In this document: positions 49,185 through 59,800 of the stretch, one piece after another
Position numbering within the stretch: position 1 is the stretch's first letter
How the letters are laid out: every line of letters starts with the position of its first letter
Assembly (NCBI GenBank): GCA_963575745.1
Contig: CAUYUJ010001725.1
Location: forward strand, 196,174-260,173
DNA length: 64,000 nucleotides
Direction of reading: 5' to 3'
DNA from: Prorocentrum cordatum
Taxonomy: Eukaryota; Sar; Dinophyceae; Prorocentrales; Prorocentraceae
Program-made: the position numbers and the translations under genes
The notes under the pieces: generated by a model
The model's database searches: none
Told to the model about the DNA's origin: nothing
Seen by the model: only the letters and a program-made list of their open reading frames with translations

Positions 49185-49702
49185 GCCCCGAAGCTGGGCC
49201 TCACTCAGCATAGTATGGTGCATATGTCTCGGGACGGGGCCAAGGTGCTCCAGTGCAGACTGTGTATGTCTATAGCTAGGACCCTGCTAGCTTGGCGAAA
49301 TTGCTGGGCACCCCGTGTAACCCGACCCCTCAGCAGAGTTTGATGGATTCTCGGGACAGGGGCTTGCGGGAGGCTCCACTTATGCGTAGTCAGGCGGTAG
49401 GCGTGGCCTTACAGTGGACCCAAGATGAGGGTGCCGACAGCCCTCCAGAGGCGGTTCCTGCTCACGGCGAATCGTCTGCGCCGCCGACCGATGAAGTCGT
49501 CGAGCTCCGAGGGCACCGTGTTTGGGTGACCCAAGGTGCCATGGTGTGCACCTTGTGCGGCTCCTATCAAGTGTCTGCTAAGGCTGCCAACTGTAATCTT
49601 GACGAGGCCTGCTTAGGCCCCGCCGAAGACAAGCTAGCCAGAGCCAGGCAAAAATCAAAGATCGATACCATACAAGGCTGGCAAGCACCCCAAGACGGGT
49701 AA
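49185..49702 (+). pseudogene. Retroelement zinc-module relic
   Basis: Two modules in different frames: HMSRDGAKVLQCRLCMSIAR with a later LLGTPCNP, then HRVWVTQGAMVCTLCGSYQV with NCNLDEACLGP. The H..C-x2-C......C spacing resembles the Cys/His modules downstream of reverse transcriptase in dinoflagellate LINEs. A frameshift near 49290 separates them. In sirtuin intron 5. Confidence 0.45.
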
Positions 49703-49789
49703 GAAACTCGTTTAGTTTTGATTGCCCCTTGCAGGGCCCGCATGTTGGCCTGTGCTCCTGGTTCAGTTGCACGACAGGTCATCGGCGTT

Positions 49790-50492
49790 GTCCTCCTCTT
49801 TTTTCTCCTCCTCCTCCTCCTCCACCTCCTCCTCCTCCTCCCCCCCCTCTCCCCTCCTCTCCCCCTCCCCCCCCTCCTCCCCCTCCTCCCCCTCCCCCCC
49901 CCCACCCCCTCCCCACATCCCCCTCCCACATCCCCTCTCCTCCCCCCCTCCTCCTCCTCCTCCTCCTCCTCCTCCTCCTCTCCCCCTCCTCTCATCCTCC
50001 TCCTCCTCCTTCTCCTCTCCTCCTCCTCCTCCTCCTCCTCCTCCTCCTCCCTCCTCCTCCTCCTCCTCCTCCTCCTCCTCCTCCCCCCCTCCCCCCCCCC
50101 CCCCCTCCCCCTCCCCCCCTCCTCCCCCTCCCCCCCCCATCCCCCTCCCACATCCCCTCCCCTCCTCCTCCTCCCTCCTCCTCCTCCTCCTCCCCCTCCC
50201 CCCCCCCCTCCCTCCCCCTCCCCCCCCCCCTCCTCCCCCTCCCCCTCCCCCATCCCCCTCCCCACATCCCCCTCCTCCTCCTCCTCCTCCTCCTCCTCCT
50301 CCTCCTCCTCCTCCTCCTCCTCCTCCTCCTCCTCCTCCTCCTCCTCCCTCCTCCTCCTCCTCCTCCTCCTCCTCCTCTCCCCCCTCCTCCTCTCTCCTCC
50401 TCCTCCTCCCTCCCTTCTCCTTCTCCTTCTCCTTCTCCTCCTCCTCCTCCTCCTCCTCCTCCTCCTCCTCCTCCTCCTCCTCTTCCTCCTGC
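49790..50492 (+). repeat. Long (CCT)n/(CCCT)n pyrimidine tract, ~700 nt
   Basis: Almost no purines for about 700 bases. It contains internal duplications of CCCCATCCCCCTCCCACATC phrases (near 49890-49930, 50130-50160 and 50245-50270). The longest tract in the window; Pro/Ser/Leu and, antisense, Gly/Arg/Glu frames are artefacts. Confidence 0.97.
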
Positions 50493-50953
50493 TCCTTGTC
50501 TCTGTGGCGATGTCCGAGCCCTACCTTCGCGGATCAACGATTCAGGCAGCGCGATGGGCGGCGGGGGTAGGGTTCGGACATCTTCGAGCACGTGGCGAAG
50601 TGCGAACCCGACCCCTGCCTCCCAGCGATTGAGGAGCATCGACGGTTCGAGGAGGTAGGGCTCGGACGCCGCCACCTATTGTGGTCCTGCTCCTCCGTGG
50701 CTGATGCTTCGAGTGGCGGAGCCCCCTTTCCATCGGTGGGGAAGCCAGCAGCTTTCATCATATGAGTCGGGGATCGACTACAGAACTGATGTACCCCAAG
50801 TTTGTTTTTCTCGTCGAATACATGAAGCATGCGTAGAAGGCGACGTAGATCTACGAACATCCGATGCGTTTGTTCATGGATTCGACGAGGAAACCAATCT
50901 GGAGGAACATCGATCTTGTAGCCGATCTCACATTCGACTCATCCGCGCATTGG

Positions 50954-51085
50954 CTTGGCATCGCTCTGACGTGTGCATTTTTCCTTCGGCTAGGACCATC
51001 GAGGAGCATCCTCGATCATTTGGAGAAAAACGCCACGCACGAAACCGAAAAAAAACACGGGGAATGGACGTCCGAGCGATGGCCA
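50954..51085. mobile_element. TIR element, family M1 copy 2 (132 bp)
   Basis: From CTTGGCATCGCTCTGACGTG to GGACGTCCGAGCGATGGCCA, with the conserved interior TTTTTCCTTCGGCTAGGACC and CACGAAACCGAAAAAA. Confidence 0.8.
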
Positions 51086-51250
51086 GTTGGGCTCCTGGAG
51101 CAGCGCGCCCTGCCGAGCAGGGGGTGAGCTCGGCACGGGCCGCCTGGCCGAGCCTGGCCGCGCTGCCGCCTGGCCGAGCGGTCCCCGGCCGAGCTCTGCT
51201 GCCGCCCCCCCGGGCGCGCGCCGCCGTCGCGGGGCTGGCTCCCGCCTCCC

Positions 51251-51425
51251 CTTGGCACCGCTCGGACGCGTGCAGTTTTTCCTTCGGCGAGGACCATCGA
51301 TGAGCATCCTCGATCATTTGGCGGGGGACCGTCGTGTGTGTGTGCGTGTTTTATAAACATTCTTTTTTATATAAAAAACGAAACCAAACAAAAAACTCCG
51401 GGAAGGGACGTCCCAGCGATGGCGA
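51251..51425. mobile_element. TIR element, family M1 copy 3, ending 30 nt before sirtuin exon 6
   Basis: From CTTGGCACCGCTCGGACGCG to GGGACGTCCCAGCGATGGCG. About 40 bases longer than the other copies because of a GTGTGTGTGCGTG and A/T-rich interior. It forms the 3' end of intron 5 apart from 30 bases. Confidence 0.75.
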
Positions 51426-51455
51426 GCCTTTGCCGCGAGCAGCCTCCGCGGGCAG

Positions 51456-51544
51456 GGGCCTGCTGCGGCGCGTCTACACCCAGAACATCGACTCGCTGGA
51501 GCGGGAGGCCGGGCTGCCCGCCGAGCTCGTCGTCGCGGCCCACG
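51456..51544 (+). CDS. Sirtuin exon 6 (89 nt, catalytic His)
   Basis: After GCGGGCAG| it completes Arg and reads GLLRRVYTQNIDSLEREAGL, then PAELVVAAH plus one base, ending CACG|GCGACG. It holds the family's YTQNID (nucleotide and ribose contacts) and the general-base histidine (codon 51541-51543) of the AHG motif. GC donor. The clearest single exon of the gene. Confidence 0.95.
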
Positions 51545-51764
51545 GCGACGCCTCCTCCGCAGCCGTCGCTCGCCGCCGCCGCCGCCCTCGCTGCTCCTCG
51601 CCCCGAGGAGGACAGAGCATCAGCAACAATGTCCCTCTTTCGCCGCCGTCGTTCGTTTCTGCCGCCGTCGCCGCTGCTTTTTCGTCCAGAAGATAGAAGA
51701 AGACGAAGAAGAGGAACGATAACAAACATAAGAAGAAGAAGAAGAAGACGAAACGCAAAAACAG

Positions 51765-51872
51765 CATCAACACAGACTTTCGGATATGCGCGCGGATTTA
51801 GTGGATCGGCGCTGGACCCCCTGGCGGCGCCTCCGGCGCCGCCTCGGGCCGCCTCTGGCGCGCTTCGCGCCA
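51765..51872 (+). mobile_element. Family M2 copy D (partial)
   Basis: Carries CGCGCGGATTTAGTGGATCG, GCGCTGGACC and GGCGCCTCCGGCGCCGCC in M2 order; ends not resolved. Confidence 0.5.
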
Positions 51873-52969
51873 CAGGTATCGTACTTGTCCCGTTTTTGTC
51901 TTTCTCTATCGTCGCCGTCGTCGTTGTTTCTATGTCGTCGTACATCGTCGACGATCTTCCCGGGCGTCGTTGTCGTTTTCGTCTTCGTTGTTGTCGTGAT
52001 CGCTTCTTACCGCTGCCATCCTTTGTCGTCGCTGCCACCGCGAAGTTCGAGGCCCAAGAGATGCTTCGGTACTTTCGGTTTCAGCAACCCCTTGTCGGGC
52101 CCCAGGACCATCAGGAATCGATCCAGGATGAATCACTGCCGAGGATGGACCCCTGGAGATCTGGGGACTGATTTGGACCAGATGGATAGGATGAGCGGGG
52201 GCGCCGACGACTGCCAGCCGCCAGACACGACGAACGAAAGCACGAGCGTCGACGTGACGTTGGGCAATACGGACCTGGGCATGGGCGTCAGCAACTCGGT
52301 GCACACGATAATGGGGACACACAGGCTTGGACACGCAGTCGAACAAGATGAACGGGCCCACATCGCTACACCCTTGCTCCGACAAGCAGCGCATACCCTA
52401 AGCCTGAGCTTGTCTGCGGAATCCGGCATTCGGAAGCAGGGTGTAGACCAGTATCCTTCACAGCAGTGGCAAGAGCCCGCGCCCTGGGGGACGGAGGTTG
52501 CCTAGGGCAGTGCGCCCGCATCCTTCGGGAAGCGGACGGATGCGCCGTAAACAAGCGTGCTTTACAGTCGCTGGGCTGTCTTTCGCCTTGTACGTAGGTG
52601 TCCGAGTGCTTCACATCGAGGCGATGTCTGGCTCGTGCTGCTGTGTCTAGCATTTGCAAGCGCATGTCAGCGAGCGTGTTGCTGTACGCACCATCACATA
52701 AAAGGGGGCAGAGACCCCGGCCCACTTGAGGCATACAACATGGTAGGGCCCGACCATGGCAATATTTTACCCGTTTTCTGAGAGACGGCCTTTGCAATTG
52801 TCCTCCTCCTCCTCCTCCCTCATCCCTCCCTCATTCCTTCTCTCTCATCACTCATCCCTTAAACATATTACCGCTCTGTCGCACCCCCAACGTGTCGGTA
52901 GGAAGGGCCAGGCGTTTCGCATGGGACGCCCTCCCCACTTATGATCCTGGCGCATGTAAGTAGCAACAA
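51873..52969. other. Intron 6 stretch without recognisable gene
   Basis: Includes (CGTCGT)-rich words (51910-52040) and a short CCT tract (52800-52835). No domain in any frame. Confidence 0.45.
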
Positions 52970-53665
52970 TTTCACGGATGGAGGGCGGGCCATTTTCAAG
53001 TTGTGGTTATCACCCACGCGCCGCGCAAATTTGTTTTAAATGTTTGTTGCAGTGTCAAGGATGGAGAGCAGCGTCAAGGATGCATCAATTTGTGGTTGTC
53101 GCTTCAGCGCCTTGCACATGTGTTTCGAACATTTACAACAGCTTCGCGGATGGAGGGCGGGCCGTTTTCAAAATACAGGTCTCGCCTCAGCGCCGCGCAC
53201 ATGTCCTAAATGGTCGCAACCGTTTCAAGGGTGGAGGCGGGTTTCTTTTCAAAATGTGGTTCTCGCCTTGGCGTCACCCACATTCGTGTTGAAAGCCTGC
53301 AGCATATTAGAGGATCTGTATTGAAATCCCATGAGTGGTGCCCTGGCTCGACTGATGACTGTCAGGGCGCAACAGTCGCTTTGCTTTGGTGTGTTGAAGC
53401 ATCGGGAACGGTGTTTCGGCACGACCGGCGATTCCCAAACCGTCGTCTTCACCTGACATCCTCTCGAGTGAAGATAGAACTCTGCAGGGACTCATGCGGA
53501 AGGAGCGTGGAGGGAGGGTTCAAGCGACATCGTTGATGCGCCTTGGGGCTGCACTTGGCATCTTCTCGAATGAAAATAGAACTTTGCAGGGACTTGTGGG
53601 GAAGGAGCGTGGAGGGAGGGTTGAAGCGACATCGTTGATGCGCCTGGGGGCTGCACTGGCCCTCC
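52970..53665 (+). repeat. Dispersed repeat family R1, copy 2, with internal tandem duplications
   Basis: The head unit (GGATGGAGGGCGGGCC.TTTTCAA..) is present four times at roughly 77-bp intervals (52976-53280). The tail unit (GAAGATAGAACTCTGCAGGG..CATCGTTGATGCGCC) is present twice, about 98 bp apart (53466-53660). It ends 40 bases before sirtuin exon 7. Confidence 0.8.
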
Positions 53666-53705
53666 TCCCCCCTCCCGCGCCGACCTGCGCGCCCGTGCGG
53701 CCGAG

Positions 53706-53746
53706 GCAACTTCGACGGCTGCCACGTCGTCGGCGATCCCGCGCAG
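53706..53746 (+). CDS. Sirtuin exon 7 (41 nt)
   Basis: After GGCCGAG| it completes Gly and reads NFDGCHVVGDPAQ, ending GCGCAG|GACTCC. Joined to exon 6 it gives AAHGNFDGCHVV, the expected HGxF segment after the catalytic His. GA donor. Only one cysteine is present where many sirtuins have the first CxxC of the zinc site. Confidence 0.85.
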
Positions 53747-53814
53747 GACTCCCTCCCGCCCCGACGGGCTCCCTGGACCGGTGGCGAGCCGACGAGGGCT
53801 CAGGTCCCCCCGCT

Positions 53815-54180
53815 CGTGTCGCGAGCTCGCGATGCAGTTCCCGAGGAGTTCTTGACGCTCTACTGCATGGACTTCTTTGCCGACAAGTGTTGCAGGTTTT
53901 GCTGCTGCCGTCGGGGCCCAAGAGACGGGGGCTCGTCGGGGCCGACGAGGGCTCGTCGGGGCTCAAGAGACGGGGGTCAATGCAAACGCGGGTCAGCCAG
54001 GGCACTGGATCCTGCAGGATCCTGCGAAAGACCCCCTCTGGCTGACCCGGGTTAGCAAGCCGCTCGTGCTGACCCGGGTCTGGATTGACCTGGGTCAGAA
54101 GATCTCCAGCTCAGGCCCCCCCCCGCTCGCGTCGCGAGCTCGCGATGCAGTTCCCCAGGAGTTCTTGACGCTTCGCGTGT
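53815..54180 (+). repeat. Direct and inverted repeats (GAGCTCGCGATGCAGTTCCC unit)
   Basis: GAGCTCGCGATGCAGTTCCC followed by AGGAGTTCTTGACGCT occurs at about 53823 and 54141. Between them lies a foldback (GGGTCAGCCAG...CTGGCTGACCC, 53988-54048) with a GGATCCTGCAGGATCC palindrome in its loop. Confidence 0.75.
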
Positions 54181-54429
54181 CCCCACCAGCCGGCTCGCGC
54201 TGCGCCCAGCAGCTAATTAGGTTTGCCCGTCGGCCCGGACACCCTGTTCGCCGCCTGCGCTCTTCGCTTGCGGCCGCGACCAAAAAAGTGTCCCCACCAG
54301 CTTGGTCCCTGGCAGCCGCAGCCTGCACCTCCCCCTCACGCCGGCCCGCCCGCCGAGGCGCTGCTGAGGTCGCCGGCCGTCGGCGTTAGGTAATTCGGCT
54401 CTTGCGCGGCCCGCTCGGACCTCTCTCGC

Positions 54430-54840
54430 CGCTGGCGCTTCCGCCTGCGGTTGCTACAAAAAGTACCCCCACCAGCACAGCCTGCCCGTGCTCCCCCGGC
54501 GTTCGACCCGCTTCGCGCGCCCGCGTACCAAAACATATCCCCCAACAGCCCATCCACAAAGGATGCCCAGGCGAGTTGCCTTGATCAGGGAAGCGGAAGA
54601 GCATGCAGGCGAGTTGCCTTGATCCACGCAGGATGCCCAGGCGATTTGCAGGATGCAGGCGAGCATGCAGGATGCCCAGGCGAGTTGCCTACATCCACAA
54701 AGGATGCCCAGGCGAGTTGCCTTGATCAAGAGCTGGGGAAGCCGTCAGACTGAAGTCTCGGATCAGCCTTCGCGGACCCAGGAGCGAACCGCTTGCGTTT
54801 TTGAGGACCTGCCGGATGAGGAGAGGCGGGGAAGGAGGCC
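54430..54840 (+). repeat. Dispersed repeat family R3, copy 1, with internal tandem repeat
   Basis: Contains CAGCCCATCCACAAAGGATG, then five variants of GGATGCCCAGGCGAGTTGCC (54558-54725), then GGGGAAGCCGTCAGACTGA, TCTCGGATCAGCCT and CCGGATGAGGAGAGG. Its reverse complement matches 58681-58880. A purine tract follows about 80 bases later. Confidence 0.8.
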
Positions 54841-54912
54841 CCTTGTCGACTGGCGATGATTGGGCTCTCGTTGTGCCTGTGTGGACTTGCGCCTTGTATC
54901 ACCGAGTATCAC

Positions 54913-54988
54913 CGAGCAGGAGGACGCCGAGGAGGAGGACGAGGAAGAGGAAGAGGAAAAGGAGGAGGAGGAGGAGGAGGAGGAGGGA
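54913..54988 (+). repeat. (GGA)n/(GAGGAC)n microsatellite
   Basis: Short GGA-rich tract downstream of R3 copy 1. Confidence 0.9.
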
Positions 54989-55364
54989 GTTTTTAGTACT
55001 CCGCGGGCCGCCCGTCGCCGCAGCACGCTCCGAGGCCCGCGTTGAGACTCGGGGGGGGGGGGCGACAGAGGAAGAGAGGGGGGGGGCAGAGGGCGGTCGC
55101 CGCCCGCTCCCCTGCACGACCTGTGAGGTCCACGAGCACCGGCACGCCAGGCCGGCGCCGAGGCACTCCAGGAGGGGCGGCAGGCCTCGAAAGTGAGGGG
55201 GCGGGCTCACCAGGCTCCGGCTGGCTCCGTGACACCCCGAATGCAGGTCTCGAAGACCTCGAGAAGAGACGGGGCAGGATCAGCCGCGGCTCCGTGGCCC
55301 CCCAGAGAACTGCAGGGTATGCCGCGTCCGTCGGGTGAAAATCGGGGCATACAAAGGGGGGGCC

Positions 55365-55665
55365 CATGCCAAGAAACACCTGCTCTTCGTCCTCCTCCTC
55401 CTCCTCCTCCTCCTCCTCCTCCTCCTCCTCCTCCTCCTCCGCCTCCGCCTCCCTCTCCTCCTCCCTCTCCTCCTCCTTCTCCTCCTCCTTCTCCTCCTCC
55501 TCCTCCTCGCTTGCCTCCAGGGTGCCCTGGGTTTTCTTGGGGTTCGATGGTTTTGCGGTGGAAAGCGTGGCGTTCCCGCACCAAGAATCAGTGGGGTCTC
55601 AGGGTTGGGTTTCTTGCGGAAGGTTGCTTGTGGTCGAGCTCCTATTGTAGGACTCATGCAGGTCA
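55365..55665 (+). repeat. Dispersed repeat family R2, copy 2, interrupted by (CCT)n
   Basis: CCATGCCAAGAAACACC is followed by about 120 nt of CCT triplets (55388-55508), then GCCTCCAGGGTGCCCTGGGT, GGTTCGATGGTT, GGGTCTCAGGGTTGGGTTTC and TTGTGGTCGAGCTC. Comparison with 48540-48700 shows where the tract grew. Confidence 0.85.
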
Positions 55666-55689
55666 ATCTTCGCTCTCGGTAAGAGCCCC

Positions 55690-56460
55690 GAGGGCCAGCA
55701 TGCGAAGGTTATTGATTACCGTAGTGGCCCAGGTGGTTCGAGCACGGCCCCGCCAACCCCCTCAAGAAATGCTTGTCCACGCAGCCACACCGCAGGCAGT
55801 CGTGAACCTTCAGGTCGTTGAAGCATCCCGGCAGGTGTGAAAAGTGCACTGGAACTCCTTGCACCATCATCACCCCAACGTCACCAATTCCTTAAATAGA
55901 TCTTTTGATTGCACCACCCAGGCAAGGTGTGTCCACAAATTTCTCGAGCTTCCGCCACTGGCACTGCAGCCACAAGCTTCACAACTGAACGCCGAGCCGA
56001 TGCCAGTGTACACCTGGTGCTCGGACATCCTGACCTGCTTATAGATATCGTTCACCATGGCACGCGTCGGTTTTATCCTCTTGGGCTCCCAAGCCACCGA
56101 CGCCAGGAAAGCCTTGCCCAGGTGCTTGCGGATGGACCTTCCAATAGCTTCGGTGTGCTCTACCGTTCCGGCCACCGAGTCCGCGACTGCACCCTTCTTT
56201 GCCCAATAGTTCGCCGTTTCATCCGCCATGGCATTCGCACGGTAGGAATAAACACTGGTTACATTATGTTGAGTTTCTTATACCGTGAGGTGGCACTCGA
56301 TCTTGACAACCGTCAATAGGGGAGTCGCAGGGCGGATAGGTGCTTCAATATCACGCCACAGATTTAAGTTCGTCGTGGGCAATCGGCCTTCTCGAATCTG
56401 ACCCATTCTTGCCATGACGTAGCTAGAATCAGTAACGAAAGTGATCGGCACCTGGTAGGG
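55690..56460 (-). pseudogene. Retroelement RNase H and Cys/His module relic
   Basis: On the minus strand, from 56460: PYQVPITFVTDSSYVMARMG, NLWRDIEAP, LLTVVKIECHLTV, a stop codon at 56278-56280, then NAMADETANYWAKKGAVADS and, further on, FSCEACGCSASG and HDCLRCGCVDKH. TDSSY, the KIxxHLT strand and NxxADxxAxxGA are the RNase H landmarks in order. The in-frame stop shows it is dead. It lies antisense in sirtuin intron 7. Confidence 0.6.
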
Positions 56461-56511
56461 AGGAGGAGGTCGGGGAGGGGGAGCAGGGAGGAGGGACGGG
56501 GAGACAGCGTG

Positions 56512-56650
56512 TCCCCGGTTCCGTTTGGTTCGTTTCGGTTCGGGGGAAATTGGTTTGGTTCAATACGGTTCCGGTTTCGGAGCTGTTTGAGGCGGTTCCC
56601 ATTCAGAGGGCGGTTCCGTTCCAGCCGGTTCCAGTTCGGTTTCGGTTTTT
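56512..56650 (+). repeat. Degenerate (CGGTTC)n tract
   Basis: GGTTC/GGTTTC words throughout; a similar tract at 57735-57932 lies beyond the 101-bp minisatellite. Confidence 0.8.
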
Positions 56651-57039
56651 GCAGACGATGTGTGCGCGTGTGCGTCTACATGATCATATGAGGCGTTTGG
56701 AGGTTCAGTTCAACCAGGAGTCAGGAGGAACCTTGGGGCCAGGGGAGCCACTGGGTCCAGCTACCCGGCGAGCCAGGGGAGCCACTGGGCCCAGACGTTA
56801 CGCATGGTGCTTTCGACGGACCAGTCGACAGCATCATGCCCTCTGGACCAGGGGGCTCTGGCTCTGGCCAGGATGGAAAACGCTTGGACTACGGTCTGCG
56901 ACGGTACGGACCACTCACTCCTGGCATGGGTCATCCCAAAGAACGGCTTGGAAGGCAAGGGCGCCGCCCGCGCCTTCGCCAGGCGCGCGCAGGATGGTGG
57001 GCGCCCAGCCCCGGCCACCGTCCCCAGTTCGGCCCTGGA

Positions 57040-57640
57040 GGCCCCGAGGGCCCCTGGAAGCTCAAAGCGCATTTTCGAACCGTCCAAAAATGCGATTTGA
57101 ACTTTTCCGCCGCCCTTCCGTCCCCAGAGCAGCCCTGGAGGCTCCGAAAACCACGTGGAGGCCCAAAACGCATGTAAGAACCGTCCAAACGTACGATTCG
57201 AGTTTTTTCCGCCGCCCTTCCGTCCCCAGTGCAGCCCTGGAGGCTCCGAAAACCACCTGGAGGCCCAAAGCGCATTATTCGAACCGTCCAAAAATGCGAT
57301 TTAAGCTTTTCCGCCGCCCTGCCATCCCCAGAGCAGCCCTGGAGGCTCCGAAAACCACCCGGAAACCCAAAACGCATTTTCGAACCGTCCAAACATGCGA
57401 TTTGAATTTTTTCCGCCGCCCTTCCGTCCTCAGCGCAGCCCTGGAGGTTCCGAAAACTATTTGGAGGCCCAAAACACATGTTCGAACCGTCCAAAATGCG
57501 ATTTGAGCTTATCCGCCGCCCTGCCATCCCCAGCGCAGCCCTGGAGGCTCGGAAAACCACCTGGAGGCCCAAAACGCATTTTCGAACCGTCCAAAAATTC
57601 GATTTGAGTTTTTCCGCCGCCCTTCCGTCCCCAGTTCGGC
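57040..57640 (+). repeat. 101-bp minisatellite, five full units plus flanking partial units
   Basis: GCGATTTGA.CTTTTCCGCC recurs at 57093, 57194, 57296, 57397, 57498 and 57600. Each unit contains CAGCCCTGGAGGCTCCGAAA and CGAACCGTCCAAA. The frames RTVQ..DLNFSAALPSP are repeat translations. Confidence 0.95.
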
Positions 57641-57734
57641 ACTGGACATGCAGCAAAACAGGACGAGGGAACTCGGGGGCGCAGGGGAGGAGTTGGGAGC
57701 GGGTGGGATGGACCTAGCGCAAGAGTGCGCGCTC

Positions 57735-57932
57735 GCATCGGGCAGTTCCCATGGGTCCACCTCCACGACCGGTTCCCGGTTCGGTTCCCGGTTTGGGCCC
57801 GGTTCGGTTCCACCGCCTCCGGTTCGGTTTGGTTTCAGTTCACGTCGGGTTTCTGACGGGTTTTGGTTCCTTCGGTTCTCCCTCGATCGGTTCGGTTCTG
57901 TTTTGCGGTTCGCGTATCGGTTTTGTGGTTCA
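57735..57932 (+). repeat. Degenerate (CGGTTC)n tract
   Basis: Second GGTTC-rich tract, running into a short GGA-rich piece at 57950-57985. Confidence 0.8.
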
Positions 57933-57994
57933 CTGGAGACGTAGGCGGATGGAGAGGAGGAGGAAGAGGATGAGGAGGTGGAGGAGGGAGAGGA

Positions 57995-58300
57995 CAAGAC
58001 GGCCCAAAGAGCGCCCACGAGCGCCCCAAGAGGGGTCCACGAGACGGTTCTAGACACTCTAGAGGGGCAAGGCTACTTGAAGCTCCTCCCGTGTTTAATC
58101 GATGTCCTCCAAGATGGTTCCAAAAGCGCCCCCAAGCCTCCCAGGAGCGCCCCAAGAGGGCCCAAAGAGGCGCCGAGGAGGGCCCAAGAGGCGCTCAACA
58201 GGCTTCCGAGAGGCTCCCAAGAAACCCCCCAGAGGCCCCAAGAGGCTCCCCGAGGTACGCAAATTGGCCACGGGGACCGCCAAAAGGTCCCTTAAGACGC
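57995..58300 (-). repeat. Degenerate CCAAGAGGC word repeat (inverse of 41230-41720)
   Basis: GCCCAAGAGGC-like words at 10-30 base spacing; the reverse complement reads GCCTCTTGGGC as in the 41.2-kb block. Confidence 0.65.
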
Positions 58301-58324
58301 CCAAAGAAGCCCCCGAGCTCGCCA

Positions 58325-58682
58325 TTGTCCTCCTCCTCCTCCTCCTCCTCCTCCTCCTCCTCCTCCTCCTTTTTCACCCTCTGCCTCCTCGTCTTCATTC
58401 GTTTTTTTCTGTCCTTCCCTCCTCCCTCCTCCACGTCCTCCACATCCTCCTCGTCCTCCTCCGCTTTACCCTCCTCGTCCTCCTCCTCCTCCTCCTCCTC
58501 CTCCTCCTCGTCCTCCTCCGCGTCCTGCTGGTCCTCCTCCTCCTCTCCATCTTCCTCCTCCTCCTCCTCCTCCTCCTTCTCCTCCTCCTCCTCCTGCTCC
58601 TCCTCCTCCTCCGCCTCCTCCTCCTTCTCCTCCTCCTCCTCCTCCTCATCCTCCTCATCCTCCTCATCCTCCTCATCCTCTT
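58325..58682 (+). repeat. (CCT)n/(CGTCCT)n pyrimidine tract
   Basis: Mostly CCT triplets with TCATCCTCC at the end. It abuts R3 copy 2. Confidence 0.95.
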
Positions 58683-58880
58683 TTCCTCATTCGGCAGGCC
58701 CACAAAGGCGCATACGGTTCGCTCATGGGTCCGCGTAGGCTGATCCGAGACATCAGTCCGACGGCTTCCCCAGGTCTTGATCCACTCCATGCTCCTCCGC
58801 TTCCCTGATCGCCTGGGCATCGTTTGTGGATGGGCTGGTGGGGATAGTTTTTTGTCGCGGCCGCAGGCGAAGGCGCCAGC
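58681..58880 (-). repeat. Dispersed repeat family R3, copy 2 (inverted)
   Basis: The reverse complement of this segment has the same parts as 54430-54840 in the same order, ending GGCCTGCCGAATGAGG and running straight into GAGGATGAGGAGG repeats. The internal GGATGCCCAGGCGA repeat is single here. Confidence 0.8.
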
Positions 58881-59640
58881 AGCGTCAGCAGAGTTGGCTC
58901 GGGCTACGAGCAACCTGACCGCCGGCGGCGCGCCGAGCAAGGCAAGACCTACCGCCGGGGGAAGCGGCCGCGCAGGGGCTGAGCTGCGCCGAGGGTTGGG
59001 ACTGCCAGCTGCGGAGGCTGCCAGGATGCTGCAACGTGCAAGTACATGGGAGCTGAATCGCCAGGCGCGTGAATTGGACCTTGTCGCCACTGGGCGCCAG
59101 AGGACAGGGCAGCAGACCGACAGGTGACACGCCTGGCCGCTCAAGAAGGCTGAACCACTCCTGAGTGAACCGGCGGGCCAGTACCCCATGGGGCCAGTTG
59201 ACAACCAGAAACCAGGGAAGTGCAAGCACTCGTGCCGGAACTGGTCAGAACGCACGACACTTGAACGCCAGGGTTCGTTCGGTTCCACGGAACAGAAAGA
59301 GAGCCAGAGGCGCGAGGGACGGACGCATCCACCGGGGGCCGAGGGGATCTGAGCCCGGCGCCAACAGCGAAGTGGGAGCCAGACCCAGCCAGGGGAGGCG
59401 GTGACTGGGGACCAGAGGCCAGGGAAGTGCAATCACTCGCGCCAGTACTGGTCAAGACGCGTGAGTCGAGGACGTCACGAAAGGGCCAGAGCCAGGGAAA
59501 CCGAGCCAGGCCGTGGCCAGGACTGGGCAATGGCCAGGGCGAAAACAGCGTCAAACATTGTTTCCACTGGTCGAGATAGCGAGACTGACGCTCCAACGCT
59601 CTGACCTCGACCTTCGAACCTCCTGGTACCTCGAGCCCCT
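58881..59640. other. Intron 7 stretch with a diverged duplication, no gene
   Basis: CCAGGGAAGTGCAA.CACTCG.GCC..ACTGGTCA occurs near 59211 and 59422. No domain in any frame. Confidence 0.45.
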
Positions 59641-59654
59641 TCAAACCTCCAGGG

Positions 59655-59800
59655 CACCCGTCGGTCCGATCGATCCGATTCGATATCGAGTCTGGCCGGC
59701 CCGAACCGATTCGATTCCAATATTTAGTCCGACGATCCGAGGCTGCCCGATGTTCGCATGGCGATGCTGCGCATGCTGGCGCAGCCGAGGCGATTCGATT
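59655..59800 (+). repeat. Degenerate (GATTC)n tract
   Basis: Contains GATCCGATTCGATATC, CCGATTCGATTCC and GGCGATTCGATTCCCG, plus a GCATGGCGATG(C/T)TG(C/T) phrase also at 49050. Confidence 0.7.

Noticed and set aside
49718-50675. Pro/Ser/Leu-rich and Gly/Arg/Glu-rich frames of over 200 codons
   Set aside because: Translations of the 700-nt pyrimidine tract.
53840-53930. Cys-rich phrase LYCMDFFADKCCRFCCCRRG as the missing sirtuin zinc segment
   Set aside because: It does not have CxxC spacing suited to the site, and the upstream part is a local repeat (GAGCTCGCGATGCAG unit) present again at 54141. Exons 7 and 8 already join in frame without it.
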